Positions 1 to 11,090 of a DNA stretch of 64,000 nt are shown here, one piece after another. The notes beneath the pieces are model-generated. The model did no database searches. It had not been told where the DNA came from and worked only from the letters and a program-made list of their open reading frames with translations. Origin of the DNA: Saccopteryx bilineata (lineage: Eukaryota > Chordata > Mammalia > Chiroptera > Emballonuridae); the NCBI RefSeq assembly GCF_036850765.1, contig NC_089492.1, positions 67,580,982 through 67,644,981 of the forward strand, written 5' to 3'. Positions within the stretch are counted from its first letter, which is position 1. The number at the start of each line of letters is the position of its first letter. The translations under genes and the position numbers were made by a program.

Positions 1-2190
1 ATATTAGCAAACTGGATCCAGCAATATATGAAAAAAATCATACACCATGATCAAGTGGGATTTATTCTGGGGAGGCAAGGCTGGTACAATATTTGCAAAT
101 CAATCAATGTGATTCATCACATAAACAAAAAGAAGGAGAAAAACCACATGATAATTTCAATAGATGCAGAAAAAGCATTTGATAAAATCCAGCACCCATT
201 CATGATCAAAACTCTCAGCAAAGTGGGAATACAGGGAACATACCTCAACATGATAAAGGCCATCTATGACAAGCCCACAGCCAACATCATACTCAATGGG
301 CAAAAATTAAAAGCAATCCCCTTAAGATCAGGAACAAGGCAGGGGTGCCCCCTTTCACCACTCTTATTCAACATAATTCTGGAAGTCCTAGCCACAGCAA
401 TCAGACAAGAAAAAGAAATAAAAGGCATCCAAATTGGAAAAGAAAAAGTAAAACTATCATTATTTGCAGATGATATGATATTGTATATAGAAAACCCTAA
501 AGTAGCAGTCAAAAAATGACTAGACCTGATAAGTGAATTCAGCAAAGTGGCAGAATATAAAATCAATACTCAGAAATCAGAGGCATTTTTATACACTAAA
601 AATGAACAGTCAGAAAGAGAAATTAAGGAATCAATCCCCTTTACCATTGCAACCAAAAAAATAAAGTACCTAGGAATAAATTTAACCAGGGAGATTAAAG
701 ACTCATACTTGGAAAATTATAAATCATTGATAAAAGAAATCAGGGAAGATACGAATAAGTGGAGGCATTTACCGTGCTCATGATTAAGAAGAATAAACAT
801 CATTAAAATGTCTATATTACCCAAAGTAATTTATAAATTCAATGCAATACCAATTAAAATACCAATGACTTATTTCAAAAATATAGAACACATATTCCAA
901 AAATTTACATGCAACCAAAAGAGAACACAAATACCCTCAACAATCTTGAAAAGGAAGAATAAAGCGGGAGGTGTCACACTTCTGGATATCAAGTTATATT
1001 ATAAGGCCATTGTACTCAAAACAGCATGATGCTGGCATAAGAACAGGCATATAGATCAATGGAACAGAACTGAGAACCCAGAAATAAACCCACAATTTTA
1101 TGGACAACTGATATTTGACAAAGGAGGTAAGAGCATACATTGGAGTAAAGACAGCCTCTTCAACAAATGGTGTTGGGAAAATTGGACAGCTACCTGCAAA
1201 AAAATGAAACTAGACCACCAACTTACACCATTCACAAAAATAAACTCAAAATGAATAATAGACTTAAATGTAAGCTGTAAAACCATAAGCATCTTAGAAG
1301 AAAACATAGGCAGTAAGCTCTCTGACATCTCTCGCAGCAGTATATTTGCCAATTTGTCTCCACAGGCAAGTGAAATAAAATACAGGATAAACAAATGGGA
1401 CTTTATCAAACTAAAAAGCTTCTGCACAGCTAAAGACAATAAGAACAGAATAAAAAGACAAACTATACAATGGGAGAATATATTTGACATTGCGTCTGAT
1501 AAGGGGTTAATAACCAAAACTTACAAAGAACTTGTAAAACTTAATACCAGGAAGACAAACAATCCAATCCAAAAATGGGCAAAAGAAATGAATAGACACT
1601 TCTCCAAAGAGGACATACAGATGGCCAATAGGCAGATGAAAAAATGCTCAACATCAGTAATGATTAGAGAAATGCAAATTAAAACCACAATGAGATATCA
1701 TCTCACACCAGTCAGAATGGCACTCATCAACAAAACAACCCAGAATAAGTTCTGGCGAGAATGTGGAAAAAAGGGAACCCTCCTGCACTGCTGGTGGGAA
1801 TGCAGACTGGTGCAGCCACTGTGGAAAACAGTATGGAGATTCCTCAAGAAATTAAAAATCGAACTGCCTTTTGACCCAGCTATACCACTGTTAGGAATAT
1901 ACCCCAAGAACACCATAGCACTGTTTGAAAAGAAGAAATGCACTCCCATGTTTATGGCAGCATTGTTCACAATAGCAAAGATCTGGAAACAGCCCAAGTG
2001 TCCGTCAGAGGATGAGTGGATTAAAAAGCTTTGGTATATATATACAATGGAATACTACTCAGCCATAAGAAATGATGACATCGGATCTTTTACAACAACA
2101 TGAATGGACCTTGATAACATTATACTGAGCAAAATAAGTAAATCAGAAAAAACTAAGAACTATATGATTCCATACATAGGTGGGACATAA
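1..2190 (+). pseudogene. L1 ORF2 remnant (reverse transcriptase to C-terminal domain)
   Basis: This is the 3' part of a LINE-1 ORF2, which normally encodes an endonuclease and reverse transcriptase that copy the L1 RNA at a nicked target. It is read in one frame and enters the window inside the RT domain. The RT catalytic motif FADD is at 463-474. The cysteine-containing C-terminal motif CWWEC lies near 1788-1802. In-frame stops occur at 517-519, 781-783, 1027-1029, 1252-1254 and 2101-2103; the ancestral stop is probably TAA at 2188-2190. The stop at 1252-1254 replaces a tryptophan codon and occurs at the identical codon in the second copy (22133-22135), which marks a shared source. The element is dead. 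Confidence 0.93.
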
Positions 2191-2354
2191 AAATGAGACT
2201 CAGAGACATGTACAACAGTGTTGGGGTTACAGGGTGGGGAGGAGGAGAGGGAAGGGGTAGGAGCAGGGAGGGGCACAAAGAAAACCAGTTAGAAGGTGAC
2301 GGAAGACAATTTTATCAATGTCACCCCATTAAAATTAATCCAAAAAAAAAAAAA
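2191..2354 (+). mobile_element. L1 3'UTR with G-rich tract and A-tail (copy 1)
   Basis: The 3'UTR contains a purine tract rich in GGGG/GGAGG (about 2230-2272) and the typical end TGTCACCCCATTAAAATTAA. A run of about 13 A follows at 2341-2354. The stretch between GACAATTTT and ATCAATGTCACC is shorter than in the related tails at 6180-6290 and 7570-7690, so an internal deletion is likely. Retroviral sequence follows the A-run directly. Confidence 0.85.
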
Positions 2355-2512
2355 GACTGTCTCACGGCTAATTCAGGCTGTTAGAAGAATAGTATAAGGA
2401 TGCTAATTCTGCATCTCAGGCCACATCCTCCTGCAAAAGGGGCCCCAAGCAAACTGGTGATTTGGCTCCTCTGATTTTGCCAATTTGATAAAAAAAAATA
2501 GGTCAGGAACGC

Positions 2513-2950
2513 CCTGAAATGGAACTAACAATACGTGAACATAAATTTAAAGAAGTTTTAGATACTGGAGCTGATGTATCTGTTATTGCTAAGCTACATT
2601 AGCCTCCTTCCTGGCCCACTCATGCAGCAGCCACAGAATTACAAGGTATGGGGCAGAGTAAATCCCCTCAACAAAGTTCTAGTTTTCTAAATTGGGAAGA
2701 TTAAGAAGGTCATTCTGGATTTTTTAAGCCTTATGTGCTCCCTGGATGGCCAGTTAATTTGTAGGGTAGAGATGTTTTGAAAAATATGGGAGCATTGCTT
2801 GTCAGTCCTAATGGTTTAGTCAGTACTCAGACGCTTGATCGGGGATTTTTGCCAAACAAGGGACTAGGGAAAGAACAGCGAGGAATTCTCACCCCCATAG
2901 AAGTGGCACCCAATACCAGAAGGTTTGGACTAGGATATCAAAATTTAGCA
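2513..2950 (+). pseudogene. ERV betaretrovirus-like protease and G-patch remnant
   Basis: Conceptual translation around 2555-2600 gives the retroviral aspartic protease motif (LDTGADVSVI). At about 2845-2950 there is a glycine-rich stretch ([10 protein letters not shown], then RRFGLGYQN) that matches the G-patch found at the C-terminal end of betaretroviral protease. The frame is broken by stop codons (for example near 2598-2602, 2700-2704 and 2762) and shifts. This is an old ERV fragment with no intact product. Assignment to the betaretrovirus (class II) group rests on the G-patch and on the downstream RT. Confidence 0.72.
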
Positions 2951-4450
2951 TAGGGGCCTTGGTAGCTCCTGCTACCTCAATAATACATTGTGCAGACCCA
3001 TTTACTTGGAAATCGGATAATCCGGTATGGGAAGACCAATGGCCCTTTTCTCAGGAGAAATTTAGGGCAGCTGCTCAATTGGTACAAGAGCAGCTACAGC
3101 TTGGGCACATTGAACCATCTAATAGCCCATGGAATACACTTCCATATTTTGATCTTGTTGCCTCCTGGATTATCAAGGGGCATAGGTGACCCTTACAGTT
3201 TATAGGTTTTGAACCTCAAAATTATTGTTGTTCCTTTTTTCAAAGAATCAACAATAATGGCTCTGGGAAACTTCCACTAAATGGCAAATCGCTCTTGCAA
3301 ATCAATGGACAACTTTATACTGAAACTGTCCATTTAAAATCAGCTCAAAGACTAGAATTATATGCCATTATTATGGCTTTTTCAGCATTTGCCATATTCC
3401 CCCTTTAATCTATATAGAGACAGCAAATATTTACTTAAGGTGTTTCCACTATAAAGACTGCGGTCTTAGGGACAAATGCTGATGAACTATTTCAGCACTT
3501 CCTCCTTCTTCAAAGACTTGTATGTCAACATAGAGCTCCATGTTTTATAGGACATACTCGAGCTCACTCCATGCTCCCTGGAGCTTTAGCACAAGGGAAT
3601 GCCCTTGTTGATCAAGCTACCCAAAAGAAAATTATTTGGATCAACCATGACAGATCGAGCAATTCAGTCTCATACTATTCATCACCAGAACGCTGCAGCC
3701 CTGTGTAAACAGTTTCAACTGTCTCAGGAAGCAGCATGGCAAATTGGGAAATCCTGTCCAAGGTGTCCTATACTACAGTCTGTCCCTTAATTTGGAGTTA
3801 ACCCTTAAGGACCCCTACCAGGACAACTTTGGCAAATGGATGTTACTCATATACCTTCATTTGGCAAACAGTCCTATGTCCACGTTACAGTGGATACATA
3901 TTCTGGTTTTATAGTAACCTCTGTCAGAACAAGAGAGGCTGCTAAGCATGTTATAGCTCATTGTCTGTATTCATTGTTCTATTATTGGATCTCCTAAACT
4001 GGTTAAACTGACAATGCTCCTGCATATGGAGCAAAAGCATTTATTGTATTTTGTCAAACCTTTCAAATTATGTGTATTTCTTACAATCTTTAAAGTCAAG
4101 GTATTATTAAAGTGTACCCAGCAAATATTTTAAGGTCATTTTTAAAAAATTTAAAAGGGGAGAGTTGTATCCTGGAACTCCTACGGGTCTACCATACCAT
4201 GCGTTTTACTTAAAATTTTTTAAATTTCTTTTGAATGCTGATGAACAGGAGACACCAAATCTTTTTCTCCTACAAACTACTACCTTCTTTATTTGATCCA
4301 GCTAATAACACTGTTTTGTCTTTTTCCAAATAGCCCCAGATATATGGAAAAGATTTATATAGGCGGATGGGGATCCTCAAACTCCTCAGTGAGATCTTCT
4401 GAGCATGGCTTTTAAGATATCAAGAGGCAGAAAAAGCCCAATAGAGATCA
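2951..4450 (+). pseudogene. ERV betaretrovirus-like pol remnant (RT, RNase H, integrase)
   Basis: The order follows a retroviral pol. An N-terminal RT piece (2959-3189) has [23 protein letters not shown] and a final SPWNT typical of class II ERVs. The RT palm with its YxDD box is missing, so a large internal deletion separates it from RNase H. The RNase H region (about 3335-3620) has LELYAI and FIGHTRAHS. The integrase zinc-binding domain (about 3640-3790) has LSQEAAWQIGKSCPRC, and the core (about 3830-4080) contains TDNAPAY-like sequence. Stops and frameshifts occur throughout. The 3' part (about 4140-4420) looks like the integrase C-terminal region. No LTR or env is recognised at this junction. 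Confidence 0.75.
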
Positions 4451-5870
4451 GGGGCACTACCAGCTTTTAGGATACACCCTTAAAGGCTCCAACACCCCAA
4501 AGGGGCCTCATAGGAATCCATCTGGGTCCTGCTTCATTCAATAGTGGAAAGGAAGGTCATTGAGCTAAAGCCTGCCAGACTTATATGCCTCTGTTGTGAG
4601 GAAACAGGGACACTGGAAGGTAGGCTTCCCCCTTGCTCCTCTAAGGGAGGGTTCAGTCTCCTCCAGCCCTGCTCCAACCACCTATGACCTAACCTTGTCC
4701 AGAATGCTGGGGTTTGCCACTGAAGGTTGAAGGTGCCCAGGGCCATCGGCCCCATCTACAACACTGTGGATGAGCCTAGGGTATTTCTTCCAAGAAGCAG
4801 GTAAACTGATCTCATTTGCACAAGGGCCACTTAACTACGTCTTGCCTGAATAGTCAGGCTTTTTATTCTTCCCTCGAAGATCTCTGTTGTGGGTGTTGAT
4901 AGTCCTATTTTCTGCTGCTTTGCTTAATATATAGTGTTTCCTTTATCCCTCCTACCTCAATGCCCCACTCATATTTCAGGCTGGGACCTACTCCTAATTT
5001 AGAGCTCTCTTTCCCCCTTTTGCCAGCTTCTATTATGAATCTACCTTTGCCACCCAGCTTAGTATATCCCAAGGTTCTTTTTTCTTTTTTTTTTCCAAAG
5101 CTGGAAACTGGGAGGCAGTCAGACAGACTCCTGCATGCGCACAACCAGGATCCACCCAGCATGCCCACCAGGGGGCTATGCTCTGCCCATCTTGGGGTGT
5201 CGCTCTGTTGCAATCAGAGCCATTCTAGTACCTGAGGCAGAGGCCACAGAGCCATCTTCAACACCCAGGCAAACTTTTCTACAGTGGAGCCTTGGCTGCG
5301 GGAGGGGAAGAGGGAAGACAGAGAGAAAGGAGAAGGGGAGGGGTGGAGAAGCAGATGGGTGCTTCTCCTATGTGCCCTGGCCAGGAATCAAACCTGGGAC
5401 TCCTGAACACCAGGCCGATGCTCTACCACTGAGCCAACCGGCCAGGGCCCCAGGGTTCTCTTTACCAAGCCACAGTCGCAGAGCTCCAGGGAAAAGCAAC
5501 CTGGTCTCATCTCTCCAGGCAGAGGAGAACAGAAGCTCCATCTCCACACATGCTGCAGATGGCTTTTCCAGTCTACCTGAATCATTACCAGCTAGAAGCA
5601 GCGGTCATTGGGACTTGGACGTGAGTTGCAAAGTATAGAATGGTGACAACAATTCCAGTGCCATGTGGACTTTTTCTGGATGTGGACTTTTCCTGGACTC
5701 CTGCTCCTTGGGACAGCTCCTAACAGACTGAACTGGGGTTAGGTTGCATTTATCAGGGACTTGGCATGGTGTTGGGGCCAACTTGGATTTGGTGAACTTG
5801 TTAAGGACACTACTCTTTTATGGATTCTTGCTGTATTGGCCAAGAGTTTGCTTAAAGGCTTTAATCACTG
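4450..5870 (+). pseudogene. Gammaretrovirus-like gag nucleocapsid/protease remnant plus unassigned ERV sequence
   Basis: At about 4585-4635 a decayed CCHC zinc-knuckle-like stretch ends in GHWK. Around 4750-4860 protease-like sequence includes VDEPRV and, further on, YVLPE. Near 4935-4990 the translation LPQCPTHISGWDLL resembles the C-terminal end of class I (gammaretroviral) protease. All are broken by stops and small indels. The portion 5455-5870 continues the same unit in both copies but I cannot assign it. Class I sequence directly after class II pol is unexpected for a single provirus. This part is split by the SINE at 5079-5449. Confidence 0.5.
5079..5449 (-). mobile_element. tRNA-derived bat SINE (about 390-bp type)
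   Basis: Read on the minus strand it starts with a tRNA-like head (GGCCCTGGCCGGTTGGCTCAG, box B-like GGTTTGATTCCTGG) and ends in an A/T-rich tail at 5079-5096. It is flanked by AAGGTTCTT (5071-5079) and AGGGTTCTC (5452-5460). The homologous site in composite copy 2 (about 25296-25304) is empty, so this is a clean insertion after the two copies separated. Confidence 0.92.
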
Positions 5871-5883
5871 TAAAAAAAAAAAA

Positions 5884-6345
5884 TAGAAGACTGGATAAAG
5901 AAGATGTGGAACATATACACCATGGTATACTATTCAGCCATAAGAAATGATGACATCGGATCACGTACAACAAAATGGTGGGATCTTGATAACATTATAC
6001 AGAGTGCAATAAGTAAATCAGAAAAAAACAAGAACTGCAGGATTCCACACATTGGTGGGACATAAAAATGAGACTAAGAGACATGGACAAGAGTGTGGTG
6101 GTTATGAGGGGCAGGGGAAGGGAAGGTGGGAGAGGGGGTGATGGGGAGGGGCACAAAGAAAACTAGATAGAAGGTGACAGAGGGCAATCTGACTTTGGGT
6201 GATGGGTATGCAACATAATTGAATGACAAGATAACCTGGACATGTTTTCTTTGAATATATGTACCCTGATTTATTGATGTCACCCCATTAAAATTAATAA
6301 AAATTTATTTATTAAAAAATAAAAATAAGTAAAAATAAATGAAAA
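5884..6345 (+). mobile_element. 5'-truncated L1 tail closing composite copy 1
   Basis: It begins in the last part of ORF2 (GACTGGATAAAGAAGATGTGG, then codons for the [14 protein letters not shown] end) and runs through a GGGGAGGGGCACAAAGAAAAC 3'UTR to TGATGTCACCCCATTAAAATTAA and an A-rich tail. A short A-run (5872-5883) precedes it. The same junction is present at 25717-25727 in the second copy, so the tail was part of the unit before the copies diverged. Confidence 0.85.
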
Positions 6346-6618
6346 TTTAGAGGGGGAAAGGACAAGGATGGTGATGGTGACAGTATGTATATCTGAATTT
6401 ACTTAAGTTAAATGTGTGTAATATAACATTTATAACTTTCTTTACTTACAGAAAATAGAAACCAGAATAAACCATAAATCCAACACAGAGCAAAGGATGT
6501 CAATAAAGCAGTACTACTTAGATGATGGATTAGTTCTATCCACAGATAAATAAAATCTCCAGAGCCAGGGTAACTGAGGAATGAAAAAACTCTTTCTGCT
6601 CACACATATCCTTGTAAT

Positions 6619-7919
6619 CAGTGGTGGGATTCAAATAATTTAACAACCAGTTCTCTGCCCTAATGATTGTTTTAAATATAAAAAAGACAATATACTGAAA
6701 GATAGTTTATTTTATGCATTTAATACTTAAAAAGAACAATAAAAGAGATACACAAAACTAGATTGTTATAAGAAAGAGTTTAAATATTTGGGCTATTAAA
6801 TAATATTAAAATTATTATTTTAAATAATAAAATAAATATTTTAAATAATAAAATATTAAATAATACCTAACAAAAAACAATAAAACTGTTATTTAAGCTA
6901 TTTCCATATTGCTTCTTGATTGGCGTTCTTACTTGCAATTTTTTCACCTATGGAGAGAATGAACATTACTACAGGTGCTTAGAATATACTGCTGTTATTA
7001 TTAACAAGGCAGGTAATAGCAAATGTTGGAGAGGCTGTGGAGAAAAAGAAACCCTCATACACTGTTGGTGGGAATGTAAAGTAGTACAACCATTATGGAA
7101 GAAAGTATGGTGGTTCCTCAAAAAACTGAAAATAGAACTACCTTATGACCCAGCAATCTCTCTACTGGGTATATACCCCAAAAACTCAGAAACATTGATA
7201 CATAAAGATACATGCAGCCCCATGTTCATTGCAGCATTGTTCACAGTGGCCAGGACATGGAAACAACCAAAAAGCCCATCAATAGATAACTGGATAAAGA
7301 AGATGTGGCACATATACACTATGGAATACTACTCAGCCATAAGAAATGATGACATCGGATCATTTACAGCAAAATGGTGGGATCTTGATAACATTATATG
7401 AAGTGAAATAAGTAAATCAGAAAAAACCAGGAACTGAATTATTCCATACGTAGGTGGGACATAAAAGTGAAACTAAGAGACATTGATAAGAGTGTGGTGG
7501 TCGGGGGGAAGGGGGAAAGGGACAGGAAAAGGGGGAGGGGGAGGGGCACAAAGAAAACTAGATAGAGGGTGACAGAGGACAATCTGACTTTGGGTGATGG
7601 GTATTCAACATAATTGAAAGACAAGATAACCTGGACTTGTTATCTTTGAATATATGTATCCTGATTTATTGATGTCGCCCCATTAAAAAAATAAAATTAT
7701 TTTTTAAAAAAAGAATATACTGCTGTGCAGATAAATGTTAAAAAAAAGAGTACGGAATGTAAATTGGTGATGTCCACATTAGGTGGCTGCCCAGGCACCC
7801 ACCTTGGAGAGAACCCTGATTATAGGTGCCATTTTAACAACTGGTTTGCTTAACTCAACAAAAAAAAAATTGGTATCAGGTCTGCCAAACTGGTGCAAAC
7901 CGGCTGAATCCCACCACCG
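6619..7919 (-). mobile_element. Non-autonomous hAT DNA transposon with 8-bp TSD
   Basis: The left end is CAGTGGTGGGATTCA and the right end is TGAATCCCACCACCG, forming terminal inverted repeats. An exact 8-bp duplication CTTGTAAT lies at 6611-6618 and 7920-7927, the length expected for hAT transposition. Internal sequence is homologous, in inverted orientation, to both ends of the copy at 27899-28701. Without the nested L1 (6996-7711) the element is about 570 bp. It keeps decayed remnants of the transposase end but no ORF. Confidence 0.85.
6996..7711 (+). mobile_element. 5'-truncated L1 nested in the hAT element
   Basis: It carries the ORF2 C-terminus ([14 protein letters not shown], open to 7399-7401) and a complete 3'UTR with a GGGGGAAGGGGG tract, ending in an A-rich tail. 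A 15-bp direct repeat AGAATATACTGCTGT flanks it at 6981-6995 and 7712-7726. This clean target duplication shows it inserted into the hAT after that element was in place. Confidence 0.93.
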
Positions 7920-8185
7920 CTTGTAATCAATCTGCTAAGGTTCCCAAGATTCCTACTCATCTTGTCACCAATATCCTTGGCAGAGGGACTATGTAAATCA
8001 GAAATGTCTCATGTGTTTCTTCTCAACTTCATTCAACTTTTTAGTGACTACCTTGAACACCGAGTTAGAATGATTGTAAAGCCAAGCAAGTGAGGACTCA
8101 GAGTGGGAACAGTGCTAATGTTGACCTACAAGGCTTGCCATGCCATGTTAATACTATAAGCTGTGACACGTGAGTCCTAGGGGAT

Positions 8186-8640
8186 ATGAGCAGAGAAGAT
8201 GCTGATGGTGAGGAGGAGGACGGAGAGGAGGAGGGAAAGGAGGAGGGAGAGGAGGAGAAGGAAGAAGGAGAGGAGGAAGCAGAGGATGAGGGAGAGGAGG
8301 GAAAGGAAGAGGAGGAAGGAGAGAAGGAGGAAAAAGAGGAAAAGGAGGAGGGAGAAGAAGATGGAGAGAAGGAGGGAGGGGAGGAGAAGGAGGAGGAAGA
8401 GGAGGAGAAGAAGAAGGGGGAGGAGGGAGGTAGGGAGGAGGGAGGGGAGGAGGAGGGAGGTAGGGAGGAGGGAGGGGAGGAGGAGGGAGGTAGGGAGGAG
8501 GGAGGGGAGGAGGGAGGGGAGGAGGGAGGGGAGGAGGGAGGGGAGGAGGGAGGGGAGGAGGGAGGGGAGGAGGGAGGGGAGGAGGGAGGGGAGGAGGGAG
8601 GGGAGGAGGGAGGGGAGGAGGGAGGGGAGGAGGGAGAAAG
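8186..8640 (+). repeat. GGA-rich minisatellite, 12-bp unit in the 3' half
   Basis: The plus strand is almost pure purine. The 5' part is irregular GAG/GGA/AAG triplets. From about 8490 to 8635 it becomes a regular array of a 12-bp unit GAGGAGGGAGGG, about 12 copies. The open frames across it (all E/G or all R/E) are compositional and not evidence of a gene. Runs of GG/GGG separated by single A make it a plausible G-quadruplex or triplex former. Confidence 0.93.
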
Positions 8641-8687
8641 GCCCTAAATTAATTTCTCAGATTATCATAAAAAACTTTCCAGGTCAG

Positions 8688-9909
8688 CGTTTTCCCACCA
8701 TCCGCGTCGCAGGTCAGAGCAGCTTGGGCAGGGGAAAGCAGCTGCAGCCAGGCAGCCCAGGTTCTCGAAGGCACCTGGCATGCGCCAGGGGCCCCGCCGC
8801 CATGATGCCTAAGAGGAAGGTCAGCTCCGCGGAGGGGTGGGCAAAGGAGGATCCCAGGAGATGGTCCGCGAGACTGTCAGCTTAATCTGTTCCTACAAAG
8901 GTGAAAACAAAGCCCAAAAAGGCGGCAGGAAAGGATAAATCTGGAGACAAAAAAGTGCAAACAAAAGGGAAAACGGGAGCAAAGGAAAAACAGGCCGAAG
9001 TGGCCACCCAGAACCTAAAGAAGATCTATCTACCTGCAGAAAACAGAGAAACTAAAAATGAGGAGAGCCCAGCCTCAGACGAAACAAGCGGGAAAGAAAG
9101 AAGCCAAGTCTGATTAATGTCATACACCACATCTTATCAGTGATCCCTGTGTCCCTTCTTGTACAATCCAGAGGAATACTTTTATCACTATTTTGTAAAT
9201 GCAAGTTTAGTAGCTCTAGAAACATTTTTAAGGAGACTTCCACCTCATCCCATTTTTTTAAGTATAAATGCTTTTTTTAAGAGGTGAAATTATTTGCTTG
9301 TTGTTTATTTTTTGGTACAACCAGAAAATAGTGGGATATGAATATGGGAGGCTTTGATTGTCCTGGGTGTCGGCTTCACATTCCATAGATGAGGGTAGTT
9401 TCCATATCCTCTAATACAAAGCATACTAAATGGCAATTTGGAGTCAGTCGTGCATTTAATGTCTTGAACATTTAAAATTACTTCTATTCCCATGTTTTTG
9501 GTACAATTGTTTCCTAAAGAAAACCACTTCTCGATCTTGACTCTCCCTGTCAGAATTTTGTGCACTCTGTAATGACTTTGGTGTGATAGTCCAGTGTTCC
9601 TAGACTCTGTTGATGTGCTGTGAAAGATTGAAAATTTGATTATGTAGTATATATGATATTAAATTGTGAATTAATGGGACTCCAGTGTGACAGCATATCA
9701 ACATTTGAAGATGTTGGTACTTGATATTCTATTAAGGAAAATTAGCCCCAAATTTTAAGCTGGAAAGTCAGTGAAATAACTGTTTAGAAAATAATCACAA
9801 CTACATGGCTTTACATTTTTGGTACATATGTTAAGAATTGTGTACAAATTGAAAAGTCTATGTACTTATTCTCAAAACAGCCAATAAAATCTCAATTATG
9901 AAAGAAAAG
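8688..9909 (+). pseudogene. HMGN1: HMGN1 processed pseudogene
   Basis: HMGN1 is a small nucleosome-binding chromatin protein. The copy contains a GC-rich 5'UTR (8688-8801), a start ATG at 8805 (a second ATG at 8802), the family N-terminus MPKRKVSSAEG and the nucleosome-binding-type segment RRWSARLSA. A nonsense TAA lies at 8883-8885, in place of a lysine codon. The reading continues in the same frame (KKAAGKDKSGDKKVQTKGK, then PAENRETKNEESPASDE) until a one-base shift near 9090; the ancestral stop would be TAA at 9114-9116. A long 3'UTR ends at AATAAA (9885-9890) and a short A-rich tail. It has no introns and lies within an 18-bp direct repeat (8670-8687 and 9910-9927), the hallmarks of L1-mediated retrocopying. 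It is not functional. Confidence 0.95.
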
Positions 9910-9927
9910 AAAAACTTTCCAGGTCAG

Positions 9928-10450
9928 AACAGACTCAACCAAGTGTAGCAGTGAATAGGAAACATACAATGTTTGCCAGAACTAGAGTGGCTCCCCCTAG
10001 TGAGCAGTTAAATGAAGCTAATTGCTAAGGAAATCATGGGAACTTGGGAGAACCAACTTGAAATCCGTATATAGACCTGTGAGGACAACAGTTGTGTTAG
10101 GCTTGCTCGCAGGTTTTCCAGCTGCAAGAGCTTTGTGCAATTAGTGTGTGAGCACGTGACAGCACTATTGTAAGGATATAAGTGCTTTCCCGCAGGTGTG
10201 ATGAGATCAGATGTGCTCCTGCCCCAGCATGCTGCGGTTTGTTTCCTGGTCTTGCCCTCCACTGCGAAAAGCAGGTTTTCCTTTGTTTATTTTTTTCTTC
10301 CTTTCTTCTTTTGGCTTGCCTGTCTTTGCGCACCTCCAATAAATTGGTATGTCTCACCGTTTTCCAGCTCCACGGTTTCTTTACCATCTGCCCAAATTCA
10401 GTGCAAATCTGCATGGCCATGGCACCCAGCCTTACAAAACCCTACACTGA
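9928..10450 (+). other. Possible solo LTR-like sequence with poly(A) signal
   Basis: About 10078-10440 begins TGTGAGGACAACA, is rich in CT downstream and carries AATAAATTGG near 10339, which resembles the R/U5 area of an ERV LTR. I could not find matching target duplications or a precise end. The first 150 bases (9928-10077) show nothing recognised. Confidence 0.35.
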
Positions 10451-10667
10451 CTGAATCGAATAATTTAGCAAATAAGCAGATTGGTTCAGAAAGACCTATA
10501 TTGGTTCTGGGAAGAGAAAAAGGCCAGGGACCAGGAAGACAGCAGGGACTAGGCACTGAACAACTAGGATGGGAGACTAGGGCCACCCTTCTGGGGTTGT
10601 CACACAGAGGCTACCGGCCAGCATGGCAAAGAATTGTCTTGGCTCTCAAGAGTGTAAGGCTGTGCAC

Positions 10668-10850
10668 TGTCTAGGTGGCTCAGTGACAGCATTGTCCTGG
10701 CACACTGAGGTCACAGGTTGAACCCCCAGTCAGGGCACATACAAGAGGCAATCAATGAGTGCACAACTAGATGAAATCACTGGATGGAGCAGCGATTTGA
10801 TGCCCCCCCCCTCTCTCTCTCTTTCTCAGATCAATGGAGAATTTTAGGAA
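10668..10850 (+). mobile_element. Short tRNA-derived SINE
   Basis: The head is TAGGTGGCTCAGTGACAGCAT with box B-like GGTTGAACCCCCAGTCAGGGCACATAC, then a CT-rich tail (10805-10828). It is divergent. The flank 10851-11090 holds nothing I recognise. Confidence 0.75.
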
Positions 10851-11090
10851 AAAGAAAAGCAAGGCCCTGAGGAAATGAGATTCAGTAATAGGGAAGACTT
10901 GAACTTGAGAAAGGAAAGGGTGGGCGCACAGAACAGACCCAGAGAAGATATGAGTGGAGTGCCACAGTCTATTGCCTGGACAAGCAGGAGACAGTATGGA
11001 GGTGCTGGGAGAGGCACAGGTGAGCTCTACCTCAATCAGGGAGGTGCACAGAGTGGGAGACAAATGCAGGCGAGCTGATTTGATTGGCAC

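Larger units (their letters stand above)
1..6345 (+). mobile_element. Composite retroelement copy 1: L1 3' half + ERV segments + L1 tail
   Basis: Four parts lie in one orientation: L1 ORF2 and 3'UTR (1-2354), betaretrovirus-like pro-pol remnant (2355-about 4450), gammaretrovirus-like gag-pro remnant (about 4450-5870) and a 5'-truncated L1 tail (about 5884-6345). The parts from 3375 onward recur in the same order at 23167-26141 and, by eye, differ at roughly one base in 25. The upstream boundary lies outside the window, so the 5' target duplication cannot be seen here. A 371-bp SINE (5079-5449) is absent from the other copy and was therefore gained later. A segmental duplication of the whole block is the alternative to retrotransposition. 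Confidence 0.7.

Noticed and set aside
8186..8885. Long open frames rich in E/G or R/E as possible acidic or arginine-rich proteins
   Set aside because: They are the translation of a GGA-type minisatellite. Two frames are open at once, which reflects composition and not selection.
8805..9116. A functional HMGN1-like gene
   Set aside because: It has an in-frame stop at 8883, a frameshift near 9090, no introns, an A-rich tail and an 18-bp target duplication, so it is a processed pseudogene.
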